NCBI RefSeq assembly: GCF_002776525.5
Contig: NC_045436.1
Coordinates: 102,335,211 to 102,399,210, forward strand
Direction: 5' to 3'
Origin: Piliocolobus tephrosceles
Taxonomy: Eukaryota; Chordata; Mammalia; Primates; Cercopithecidae
Length of the DNA: 64,000 bases
Shown one piece after another: positions 25,901 to 37,900 of the stretch. Under the pieces are notes generated by a model, which was not told the origin of the DNA, did no database searches, and saw only the letters and a list, made by a program, of their open reading frames with translations. The stretch's first letter is position 1, and each line of letters opens with the position of its first letter. Made by a program: the position numbers and the translations under genes.

Positions 25901-28900
25901 CTCTGGGGACAGGGCATAGCTAAACAAAAAGCAGCAGAAACCTCGGCAGAGGTAAATGCCCCTGTCTGATAGCTTTGAAGAGAGCAGTGGATCTCCCAGC
26001 ATTGGAGGTTGAGATCTGAGAATGGACAGAATGCCTGCACAAGTGGGTCCCTGACCCCTAAGTAGCCTAAGTAGCCTAACTGGGAGACATCCCCTACTAG
26101 GTGCAGACCTACACCTCACACCTCACACAGCGGGGTACACCCCTGAGATGAAGCTTCCAGAGCAAGAATCAGACAGCAACACTCGTTGTTCAGCAACATT
26201 CTATCTTCTGCAGCCTCCACTGCTGATACCCAGGCAAACAGGGTCTGGAGTGGATCTCAAGCAAACTCCAACAGACCTACAGCTGAGGGTCCTGACTGTT
26301 AGAAGGAAAACTAACAAACATAAAGGACACCCACATCAAATCCCCATCAGTACATCACCATCATCAAAGACCAAAGGCAGATAAAACCAAAAGATGGGGA
26401 AAAAGCAGTGCAGAAAAGCTGGAAATTCAAAAAATCAGAGCACATCTCCCCCTCCAAAAGAACGTAGCTCATCGCCAGCAATGGAACAAAGCTGGAAGGA
26501 GAATGACTTTGATGAGTTGAGAGAAGAAGGCTTCAGTCGATCAAACTTCTTAGACCTAAAGGAGGAACTACATAACCAGTGCAAAGAAACTAAAAACCTT
26601 GAAAAAAGAATGGATGAATGGATAACTAGAATAATCAATGCAGAGAAGACCTTAAAAGAACTGATAGAGATAAAAGCATAACATGAAAACTACGTGACAA
26701 ATGCACAAGCTTCAGTAACCGACTCGATCAACTGGAAGAAAGAGTATTAGCGATTGAAGATCAAATGAATGAAATGAAGTGAAAAGAGAAGCATGGAGAA
26801 AAAAGAGTAAAAAGAAATGAACGAAGCCTCCAAAAAGTATGGGATTATGTGAAAAGATCAAATCTACGTCTGATTGGTGTGCCTAAAAGTGAGGGGGAAA
26901 ATGGAACCAAGTTGGAAAACACTGCAGGATATCATCCAGGAGAACTTCCCCAACCTAGTAAGGCAGGCCAACATTCAAATTCAGGAAATACAGAGAATGC
27001 CACAAAGATACTCCTCCAGAAGAGCAACTCCAAGACACATAATTGTCAGATTCACCAAGGTTGAAATGAAGGAAAAAATGTTAAGGGCAGCCAGAGAGAA
27101 AGGTCAGGTTACACATAAAGGAAAGCCCATCAGACTAACAGCAGATCTCTCGGCAGAAACTCTCCAAGTCAGAAGAGAGTGGGGGCCAATATTCAACATT
27201 CTAAAGAAAATAATTTTTAACCCAGAATTTCATATCCAGCCAAACTAAGTTTCATAAGTGAAGGAGAAATAAAATTCTTTACAGATAAGCAAATGCTTAG
27301 AGATTTTGTCACCACCAGGCTGCCCTACAAGAGATCTTGAAGGAAGCACTAAACATGGAAAGGAACAACAGGTACCAGCCATTGCAAAAACATGTCAAAA
27401 TGTAAAGTCCATCAATGCTAGGAAGAAACTGCATCAACTAGTGAGCAAAATAACCAGCTAATATCATAATGACAGGATCAAGTTCACACATAACAATATT
27501 AACCTTAAATGTAAATGGACTAAATGGTCCAATTAAAAGACACAGACTGGCAAATTGGATAAAGAGTCAAGACCCATCAGTATGCTGTATTCAGGAGACC
27601 CATCTCACATGCAGAGAGACATATAGGCTCAAAATAAAGGGATGGAGGAAGATCTACCAAGCAAATGGAAAACAACAAAAAAAGGAGAGGTTGCAATCCT
27701 AGTCTCTGATAAAACAGATTTTAAACCATCAAAGATCAAAAGAGACAAAGAAGGCCATTACATAATGGTAAAGGGATCAATTCAATAGGAAGAGCTAACT
27801 ATCCTAAATATATATGCACCCAATACAGGAGCACCCAGATTCATAAAGCAAGTCCTTAGAGACTTACAAAGAGATTTAGACTCCCATACAATAATAATGG
27901 GAGACTTTAACACCCCACTGTCAACATTAGACAGATCAATGAGACAGAAAGATAACAAGGATATCCACTAATTGAACTCAATTCTGCACCAAGCAGACCT
28001 AATAAACATATACAGAACTCTCCACCCCAAATCAACAGAACATACATTCTTCTCAGCAGCACATTGCACTTATTCCAAAATTGACCACACAGTTGGAAGT
28101 AAAGCACTCCTCAGCAAACGTAAAAGAACAGAAATTATAACAAACTGTCTCTCAGACCACAGTGCAATCATATTAGAACTTAGGATTAATAAACTCACTC
28201 AAAGCCAAACAACTACATGGAAACTGAACAACCTGCTCCTGAATGACTACTGGGTACATAACGAAATGAAGGCAGAAATAAAGATGTTCTTTGAAACCAA
28301 TGAGAACAAAGACACAATGTACCTGAATCTCTGGGGCACATATGAAGCAATGTGTAGAGGGAAATTTATAGCACTAAATGCCCACAAGAGAAAGCAGGAA
28401 AGATCTAAAATTGACACCCTACCATCACAAATAAAAGAACTAGAGAAGCAAGAGCAAACACATTCAAAAGCTAGCAGAAGGCAAGAAATAACTAAGACCA
28501 GAGGAGAACTGAAGGAGATAGAGACACAAAAAACCCTCCAGAAAATCAATGAATCCAGGAGCTGGTTTTCTGAAAAGATCAACAAAATTGATAGACCACT
28601 AGCAAGACTAATAAAGAAGAGAGAAGAATCAAATAGATGCAACAAAAAATGATAAAGGGGATATTCCCACCGACACCACAGAAATACAGACTACCATCAG
28701 AGAATACTATAAACACCTCTACGCAAATAAACTAGAAAACCTAGAAGAAATGGATAATTTCCTGGACACTTACACTCTCACAAGACTAAACCAGGAAGAA
28801 GTTGAATCCCTGAATAGACCAATAGCAGGCTCTGAAATTGAGGCAATAATTAATAGTCTACCAACCAAAAAAAGTCCAGGACCAGATGATTCATAGCCAA

Positions 28901-31900
28901 ATTCTACCAGAGGTAAAAGGAGGAGTTGGTACCATTCCTTCTGAAACTATTCCAATCAATAAAAAAAGAGGGAATCCTCTCTAACTCATTTTATGAGGCT
29001 AGCATCATCCTGATACCAAAGTCTGGCAATAAATGTAATCCAGCAAATAAACAGAACCAAAGACAAAAACCACATGATTATCTCAATGGATGCAGAAAAG
29101 GCCTTTGACAAAATTCAACAGCCCTTCATGCTAAAAACTCTCAATAAATTCGGTATTGATGGAACGTATCTCAAAATAATAAGAGCTATTTATGACAAAC
29201 CCACAGCCAATATCATACTGAATGGGCAAAAACTGGAAGCATTCCCTTTGAATGCCCGCCTGTAATCCCAGCTACTCAGGAGGCTGAGGCAGGAGAATTG
29301 CTTGAACAGGGGAGGTGGAGGTTGCAGTGAGCCAAGATCGTGCCACTGCACTCTCAGTTTCTGTTTCCAAAAAAGAGCAAATAATGTATACATATGGTAA
29401 AGTAGCAAATCCATATAGTCTGAAAATCATCACTTAAAAACAACTTATTTTCCCAATTCATTATTTTTGAGGAAAAAACTGTCATTACAATTCTTGCCTT
29501 TATCAGAATCTTCATGGTTTGTTCTCTCTGTTGGCAACTCATCACTTCCCCATGTTATTTCATCATCATCAGTCTTCTTTTCTTGTGACTTCTGAATTAA
29601 GCTATGAAAACAAAACATATTTGTAACATTTTCTTCATTTTTGTACTCAAATTAAACACTACAGCCCTGAATGATTTTCTCTACAATTATTACAGTATTT
29701 TAAAATAGAATGTCTGATTAAGAAAACCAAATTCACAATTCTTAAAATTTATTGGTAGATGTAAACAACTGAGATGTAGAATGGTTTAATACAGTTTTAA
29801 AATTTATCCTTGGACAGATCCCAAGTCTTTGAACTTCAGACTGAAGGAGTCCATTTGAGGATGTAGAAGGTGGCGGTTTTATTTCTATCCTTCAACATGG
29901 ATGAGTGATTACAATTGTATCGGCATATAGCTCTTTCTCCTTCTTTTCAGCAGCTGCCCACTATTGTAAAATATCAATGTATCTTAATTTATTTAAAGAA
30001 GTCTCTATTGATGGGTATAGCCTTTTGCTACAACAGGAGGCCAGAAGGACACTCCTGTACCTGGGCACTCACCTAATGTAATGAAACCCAGTACAAGTTC
30101 TCAATATTTTGGGAGTGCGAAACAGATGCCCTCTTTGGTAAGGTGGATGGCTAGGAAAGAGAAACCAGGTAGGAGAACGGTGTTTAGTGCTAAAGTGAGG
30201 TGAAAAAGGATTATGTAAAAGCCTGAATACATTTTGAACTTTCTGATATTCAGGGGAACAAAGCAGAGTACTTTCATCTGATGACATTAGTATACACCAG
30301 GACATGGACTAATGCTCCCAAAATGTCAACAGGGCAGCAATTATGCTGCTTTTATGACAGATGTTTCCCCCTGTTCTAACTCACTGTGGGTGACAACACT
30401 TATTTTGCTGGGTTAAAAAGGTCTATATCCATGAAATGTCTGGGAAAGCTTCACTAGAGAGTTCTCCTCTTGTGTGACAATGCTCCTGCTCATTCCTCTC
30501 ATCAAACAAGGCAATTTTGTGAGCTTCAGTGGGAAATTACTAGGAATCCATCTTAGAGTCCTTATTTGGCTCCTTCTGACTTTTTGTTCCTCAATCTCAA
30601 AATATCTGTAAAGGGCATGCATTTTTCTTCAGTTAATAATGTAAAAAAGACTGCATTGATATGGTTAAATTGGCAGGACCTTCTGTTTTTTAGGTATGAA
30701 CTAAATGGCTGGTATCGTCACCTACAAAAGTGTGCTAAACTTGATGGAGCTTATGTTAATAAAGTTTATATTTTACATTTTTATCTTTTAACTCTATTTT
30801 TCATGAACTTTCTGAAGTCCCCTCATATATATAAAACCTTTCCCTCACATATCTTTTGGTTAAAAAAGACCTTATTTTATAATTAGAAATTGTTTAAAAC
30901 ATATTTTTGTGGGTTTGAAAAAACTTTCCTACTTTTTTTGTTTCATATTCTCATTAAAAATTTACAAATTTTTAAAGTATAGAAAAATAGAGAAACTGAA
31001 AAATAAATGACCCATAACCCAACATGAGAAGACAGTCACTATCATGATTGTTGGCACATTTCCATTAGGTCACTCTTTCATTCATTTTTTCCCATGGTTA
31101 AGAGAATATCGCTTTTTTGAAGCAATGGTATAATAAACACATTTTCACATGTCACTAGAATCTCCTAGTAACAAAAATTTTAAAACTTTTTTTTTTTTTT
31201 TTTTTTTTGAGACAGTGTCTCACTCTGCTGCCCAGGCTGGAGTGCAGTGGCGTGATCTCGGCTCACTGTAACATCCACCTCCCGGGTTCCAGTAATTCTC
31301 CTGCCTTAGCCTCCTGAGTAGCTGGGATTACAGGCACGTGTCACCACACCCAGCTAATTTTTATATTTTTAGTAGAGATGGGGTTTCACCATGTTGGCCA
31401 GACTGGTCTCCAACTCCTGGCCTCAAGTGATCCGCCCATCTCAGCCTCCCAAAGTTCTGGGATTACAGGCATGAGACACCATGCCTGGGGTTTTGTCTTT
31501 TTAGTAGAGATGGGGTTTCACCATGTTGGCCAGGCTAGTCTTGAACTCCTGACCTCAAGTGATCCGCCTGCCTCAGCCTCCCAAAGCACTGGGATTACAG
31601 GCATGAGCCACTGCACCTGGCCTGAAAAATTTAAAACATTCTTAATATTCAACCATAGTTTCATAATTTACTCAACAATGCTTATTTTACTCAGAGCATT
31701 TATAGACAGACAGACAGACAGACAGACAGATAGAAGCATTATGGATACTTTGAAAATCATTTTCTTACCTTTCACTTTTTACTTTTTCTTCACAATATTC
31801 TTCACAGCCATTCATTTTGGTGGGCTACAATAAAAATAAGTAAGAATCAAATCAGCCCATTGTAACAAAAAAAAATCAATCTCATACTATTTTTTTCCTG

Positions 31901-34900
31901 TTATTTCCTATATTTACTGTTATTGTTCATCTTTATATTACAAAGACACATATGACATTCAATTAATACACTCCAAATAGTGGCTGAGACATCAGTGGCC
32001 CAACAGTCTTTGCTGTTCCCACTTAGTTATCTTCACACTCATCTTGGCTTTTCATTTTTTTTAAAGAGATGGAGTCTATTGCCTGGGCTGGAGTCCAGTG
32101 GTACAATCATGACTCATTGTAAACTCAAACTCTTGGGCTCAAGCAATCCTCTCCCTCAGCCTCCTGAGTACTATGGACTACAGGTGCACGCCACCATGCC
32201 CGGTTAATTAAAAAAAAATTTTTTTTTCTGTAGAGATGGGATCTCACTACATTGCCCAGGCTAGTCTTAAACTCCTAGCCTTGAGTCACTCTCCTGCCTC
32301 AGCCTCCCAAAGTGTTGGGATTACAGGTGTCAGCCATTGCAGCCAGCCTGGCCTTCATTTCTTATATTAAAAATATTAATAGGAAAGAGGTAAAGAGGAA
32401 AAAAGATGAAAGTGTGAATTAATGATTATTTAGATATGCACATTTGGTATATGCTTTTCTACTACTTCAATTTTAAAATCTGAAAAAAGATTTGAGAAAA
32501 TCTTAGTAGTTTCAAATATGTTAAATTATAATATATTGCCCCTTTATCATTAAAGATTAATCAACTCATACTTTAACCGAGTATGGCATGTTTCAAAGAT
32601 CCAAATACTGCAGCAGGAGCAGTTTGCTACAATTAGAAAGAGATGCCAAATTGTATCCTTTTTTTGTTATACTTCCAGTTCTGGGGTACATGTGCATACC
32701 ATGCAGGTTTGTTACATAGGTATACATGTGCCTTGTTGGTTTGCTGTACCCATTAACTCTCATTTACATTAGGTATTTCTCCTAATGCTATCCCTTCCCC
32801 AACCCCCCACACCCGTGACAGGCCCTGGTGTGTGACGTTCCCCACCCTGTGTCCATGTGTTCTCATTGTTCAACTCCCACCTATGAGTGAGAACACGTGG
32901 TGGTTGGTTTTCTGTCCTTGTGATAGTTTGCTTAGAATGATGGTTCCTAGCTTCATCCATGTCCCTGCAAAGGACATGAACTCATCCTGTTTTAAGGCTG
33001 CATAGTATTCCATGGTGTGTATGTGCCACATTTCCTTTATTCAGTCTATCATTGATGGACATTTGGGTTGGTTCCAAGTCTTTGCTACATTGAACAGTGA
33101 TGCAAAAAACATACGTGTGCATATGTCTTTATGGTAGCATGATTTATAATTCTTTGGGTATATACCCAGTAATGGGATCGCTGGGTCAAAGAGTATTTCT
33201 AGTTCTAGATCCTTGAGGAATCACCACATTGTCTTCCACAAAGGTTGAACTACTTTACACTCCCACCAACAGTGTAAAAGTGTTCCTATTTCTCCACATC
33301 CTCTCCAGCTTCTGCTGTTCCCTGACTTTTTAATGATCACCATTTTTTTTTTTTACAGACTAATTTCTTTATTGAAATAAAAATGGAATATATATGGAAA
33401 ACTCCTCAACAAAGTACTAGTAACACAAATCAAGCAACATACAAAAAGAATAAGACACTATAACCAAGTGAGATTTATTCCAGGAATGCATAGTTGGCTT
33501 AATATATGAAAATAAATTAATATAATACATCATATCAATAGGACAAAGGATGAAAAACCATGGTAATCTCAATTAATGCAGGAAAAGCATTTGACAAAAT
33601 TTAATACCTTTCATGATAAGAAAACATTCAATAAACTAGGAACAGAAGGGAACTTCAGGCTGAGTGTGGTGGCTCATGCCTGTTATCCCAGCACTTTGGG
33701 AGGCCAGGGTGGGCAGATCACCTGAGGTCAGGAGTTTGAGACCAGCCTGGCCAACAAGGTGAAATACTTTCTCTACTAAAAAATTAAAAAAATTAGCCAG
33801 GTGTCGTGGTGCACACCTGTAATCCCAGCTATTCAGGAGGTTGAGGCAGGAAAATAATTTGAATTCCTGGGGCAGAGGTGCAGTGAGACAAGATCATGTC
33901 ACTGCACTCCAACCTGGGTGACAGAGCCAGACTCTGTCTCAAATTAAAAAAAGAAGGGCACTTACTCGATCTGATAAAGGCTGTCTTAAAAAAACCCACA
34001 CCCAACATATTTAACGTAACTAAAGGCATTTTTCTCCTAAAATCAGGAACAAGAAAAGGATGTTTCTCTCATCACTTCTATTTAAGACTGTATGACAGGT
34101 CCTAGTCATAGCAATCAAGAAAAAGAAATAAAAGGCATATGGACTGGAAAGGAAGAAGTAAAACTATCTCTATTTGCAGGTGACATGAATGATCACCATT
34201 CTAACTGGCATGAGATGGTATCTCATTGTGGTTTTGATTTGCATTTCTCTGATGACTAGTGACAATAAGAATTTTTTCACATGTCTGTTGGCTGCATAAA
34301 TGTCTTCTTTTGAGAAGTGTCTGTTCATATCCTTTGCCCACTTTTTGATGGGATTGTTTTTTCCTTGTAAATTTATTTAAGTTGTTTGTAGATTCTGGAT
34401 ACTAGTCCTTTGTCAGATGGGTAGATTGCAAAACCTGTTCACTCTAATGATAGTTTCTTTCGCTGTGCAGAAGCTCTTTAGTTTAATTAGATCCCATTTG
34501 TCTTGGCTTTTGTTGCCATGGCTTTTGTTGTTTTAGTCACGAAGTCTTTGCCCATGGCTATGTCCTGAATGGTATTGCCTAGGTTTTCTTCTAGGGTTTT
34601 TATGGTGTTAGGTCTTACATTTAAGTCTGTAATCCATCTTGAGTTAATTTTTGTATATGGTGTAAGGAAGGAATCCAGTTTCAGCTTTCTACATATGGCT
34701 ATCCAGTTTTCCCAGCTCCATTTATTAAATAGGGAATCCTTTCCCCATTGATTGTTTTTGTCAGGTTTGTCAAAGATCAGATGGTTGCAGATGTGTGGTA
34801 TTATTTCTAAGGCCTCAGTTCTGTTCCATTGGTCTATATATCTGTTTTGGTACCAGTACCATGCTGTTTTGGTTACTGTAGCCTTGTAGTATAGTTTGAA

Positions 34901-37900
34901 GTCAGGTAGTGTGATGCCTCCTGTTTTGTTCTTTTTGCTTAGGATTGTCTTTGCTATGTGGGCTCTTTTTGGGTTTCATATGAACTTTAGTTTTTTCCAA
35001 TTCTGTGAAGAAAGTCAGTGGTAGCTTGATGGAGATAGCATTGAATCAATATATTACCTTGGGCAGTATAGCCATTTTCACGATATTGATTCTTCCTATC
35101 CATGAGCATGGAATGTTCTTCCATTTGTTTGTGTCCTCTTTTATTTCGTTGAGCAGTGGTTTGTAGTTTGGCTTGAAGAGTTCCTTCAATCCGTTGTAAG
35201 TTGGATTCCTAGGTATTTTATTCTCTTTGTAGTAATTGTGAATGGGAGTTCATGCATGATTTGGCTCTCTGTCTACTATTGGTGTACAGGAATGCTAGTG
35301 ATTTTTGCACATTGATTTTGTATCCTGAGAGTTTGCTGAAGTTGCTTATCAGTTTAAGGAGATTTTGGGCTGAGACAATGGGGTTTTCTAAATATACAAT
35401 CATGTCATCTGCAAACAGAGGCATTTTGACTTCCTCTTTTCGTAACTGAACACCCTTTATTTCTTTCTCTCACCTGATTTCCCTTGCCAGAACTTCCAAT
35501 ACTGTATTGAATAGGAGTGGTGAGAGAGGGCATCCTTGTCTTGTGCCGGTTTTCAAAGGGAATGCTTCCAGTTTTTGCCCATTCAGTATGATATTGGCTG
35601 TGAATCTGTCATAAATAGCTGTTATTATTTTGAGATATTCCATCAATACCTAGTTTATTGAGAGTTTTTAGTATGAAGGGCTGTTGAATTTTGTCAAAGG
35701 CCTTTTCTGCATCTATTGAGATAATCGTGTGGTTTTTGTCAATGGTTCTGTTTATGCGATAGATTATGTTTACTGATTTGTATATGATGAACCAGCCTTA
35801 CATCCTAGGGATGAAGCTGAGTTGATTGGGATGGATAAGCTTTTTGATGTGCTGCTGGATTCGGTTTGCCAGTATTTTATTGAGGATTTTTGCATCAATG
35901 TTCACCAGGGATACTGGCCTAAAATTCTCTTTGCTATGTCTCTGCCAGGCTTTGGCATCAGGATGATGCTAGCCTCATAAAATGAGTTAGAGAGGATTCC
36001 CTCTTTTTCTATTGATTGGATTAGTTTCAGAAGGAATGGTACCAGCTCCCTTTTGTACCTCTGGTAGAATTTGACTATGAATCTATCTGGTCCTGGACTC
36101 TTTTTGGTTGGTAGGCAAATTTTTGCCTCAATTTCAGAGCCTGTTATTGATCTATTCAGAGATTCAATTTCTTCTTGGTTTAGTCTTGGGGGGGTGTATG
36201 TGTCCAGAATTTATCCATTTCTTTTAGATTTTGTAGTTTATTTGCATAGAGGTGTTTATGGCATTCTCTGATGGCAGTCTGTATTTCTGTGGGATCGGTG
36301 GTGATATCCCCTTTATCATTTTTTATTGCATCTATTTGATTCTTCTCTCTTTTCTCTTTATTAGTCTTGCTAGTGGTGTATTTTGTTGATCTTTTCAAAA
36401 AAGTAGCTCCTGGATTCACTGATTTTTTGAAGGGTTTTTTGTGTCTCTGTCTCCTTTAGTTCTGCTCTGATCTTAGTTATTTCTTGCCTTCTGCTAGCTT
36501 TTGAATGTGTTTCCTCTTGCTTCTCTAGTTCTTTTAATTGTGATGTTAGGGTGTCGATTTTAGATCTTTTCTGCTTTCTCTTGTGGGCATTTAGTGCTAT
36601 AAATTTCCCTCTACACATTGCTTCATATGTGCCCCAGAGATTCAGGTACATTGTGTCTTTGTTCTTATTGGTTTCAAAGAACATCTTTATTTCTGCCTTC
36701 ATTTCGTTATGTACCCAGTAGTCATTCAGGAGCAGGTTGTTCAGTTTCCATGTAGTTGTTTGGCTTTGAGTGAGTTTATTAATCCTAAGTTCTAATATGA
36801 TTGCACTGTGGTCTGAGAGACAGTTTGTTATAATTTCTGTTCTTTTACATTTGCTGAGTAGTGTTTTTCTTCCAATTATGTGGTCAATTTTAGAATAAGT
36901 GTGATGTGGTACTGAGAAGAATGTATATTCTGTTGATTTGGAGTAGACAGTTCTGTAAATATCTATTAGGTCCACTTGGTACAGAGCTGAGTTCAATTCC
37001 TGGATATCCTTGTTAACCTTCTGTCTCGTTGATCTGTCTAATATTGACAGTGGGGTGTTAAAGTCTCCCATTATTATTGTATAGGAGTATAAGTTTCTTT
37101 GTAGGTCTCTAAAGACTTGCTTTATGAATCTGGGTGCTCCTGTATTGGGTGTATATATATTTAGGATATTTAGCTCTTCTTGTTGAATTGATCCCTTTAC
37201 CATTATGTAATGGATTTCTTTGTCTTTTTTGATCTTTGTTGGTTTAAAGTCTGTTTTATCAGAGACTAGGACTGCAACCCCTGCTTTTTTTTTTGGTTTC
37301 CATTTGCTTGGTAGATCTTCCTCCATCCCTTTATTTTGAGGTTATGCACATCACTGCATGTGTGATGGGTCTCCTGAATACAGCACACCGATGGGTCTTG
37401 ACTCTTTATCCTATTTGCCAATCTGTGTCTTTAATTGGGGCATTTAGTCCATTTACATTTAAGGTTAATATTGTTATGTGTGAATATGATCCTGTTATTA
37501 TGATGTTATCTGGTTATTTTGCCTGTTAATTGATGCAGTTTCTTCATAGCGTTGATAGTCTTTACCATTTGGGGTGTTTTTGCAGTGGCTAGTACTAGTT
37601 ATTCCTTTCCATGTTTAGTGCTTCCTTTAGGAGCTCTTGTAAGGCAGGCCTGGTGGTGACAAAATCTCTCAGCATTTGCTTGTCTGTAAAGGATTTTATT
37701 TCTCCTTCACTTATGAAGCGTAGTTTGGCTGGATATGAGATTCTGAGTTGAAAATTCTTTTCTTTAAGAATGTTGAATATTGGCCCCCACTCTCTTCTGG
37801 CTTGTAGGCTTTCTGCTGAGACATCCATTGTTATTCTGATGGGCTTCCCTTTGTGGGTAACCTGACCTTTCTCTCTGGCTGCTTTAACATTTTTTCCTTC

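Larger units (their letters stand above)
25030..29257 (+). mobile_element. L1PA-type LINE-1, 5' complete, 3' lost, coding frames broken
   Basis: Starts with the L1 5' end (ccaagatggccgaatagg near 25049) and 5' UTR. ORF1 begins at 26394 and is stopped after 95 codons; ORF2 begins at 27469 with its endonuclease region (27469-28650) broken by frameshifts. The reverse transcriptase part (29074-29257) is cut off. An AluY sits in the 5' UTR, and about 190 bp of ORF2 is missing at ~29028. Antisense to PTPN13; cannot move on its own. Confidence 0.93.

Noticed and set aside
28247..28645. 132-residue minus-strand frame in the first L1
   Set aside because: Complement of L1 ORF2; not a separate gene.
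31378..31833. 151-residue plus-strand frame
   Set aside because: Alu plus (GACA)n plus the complement of exon o; no coding support.
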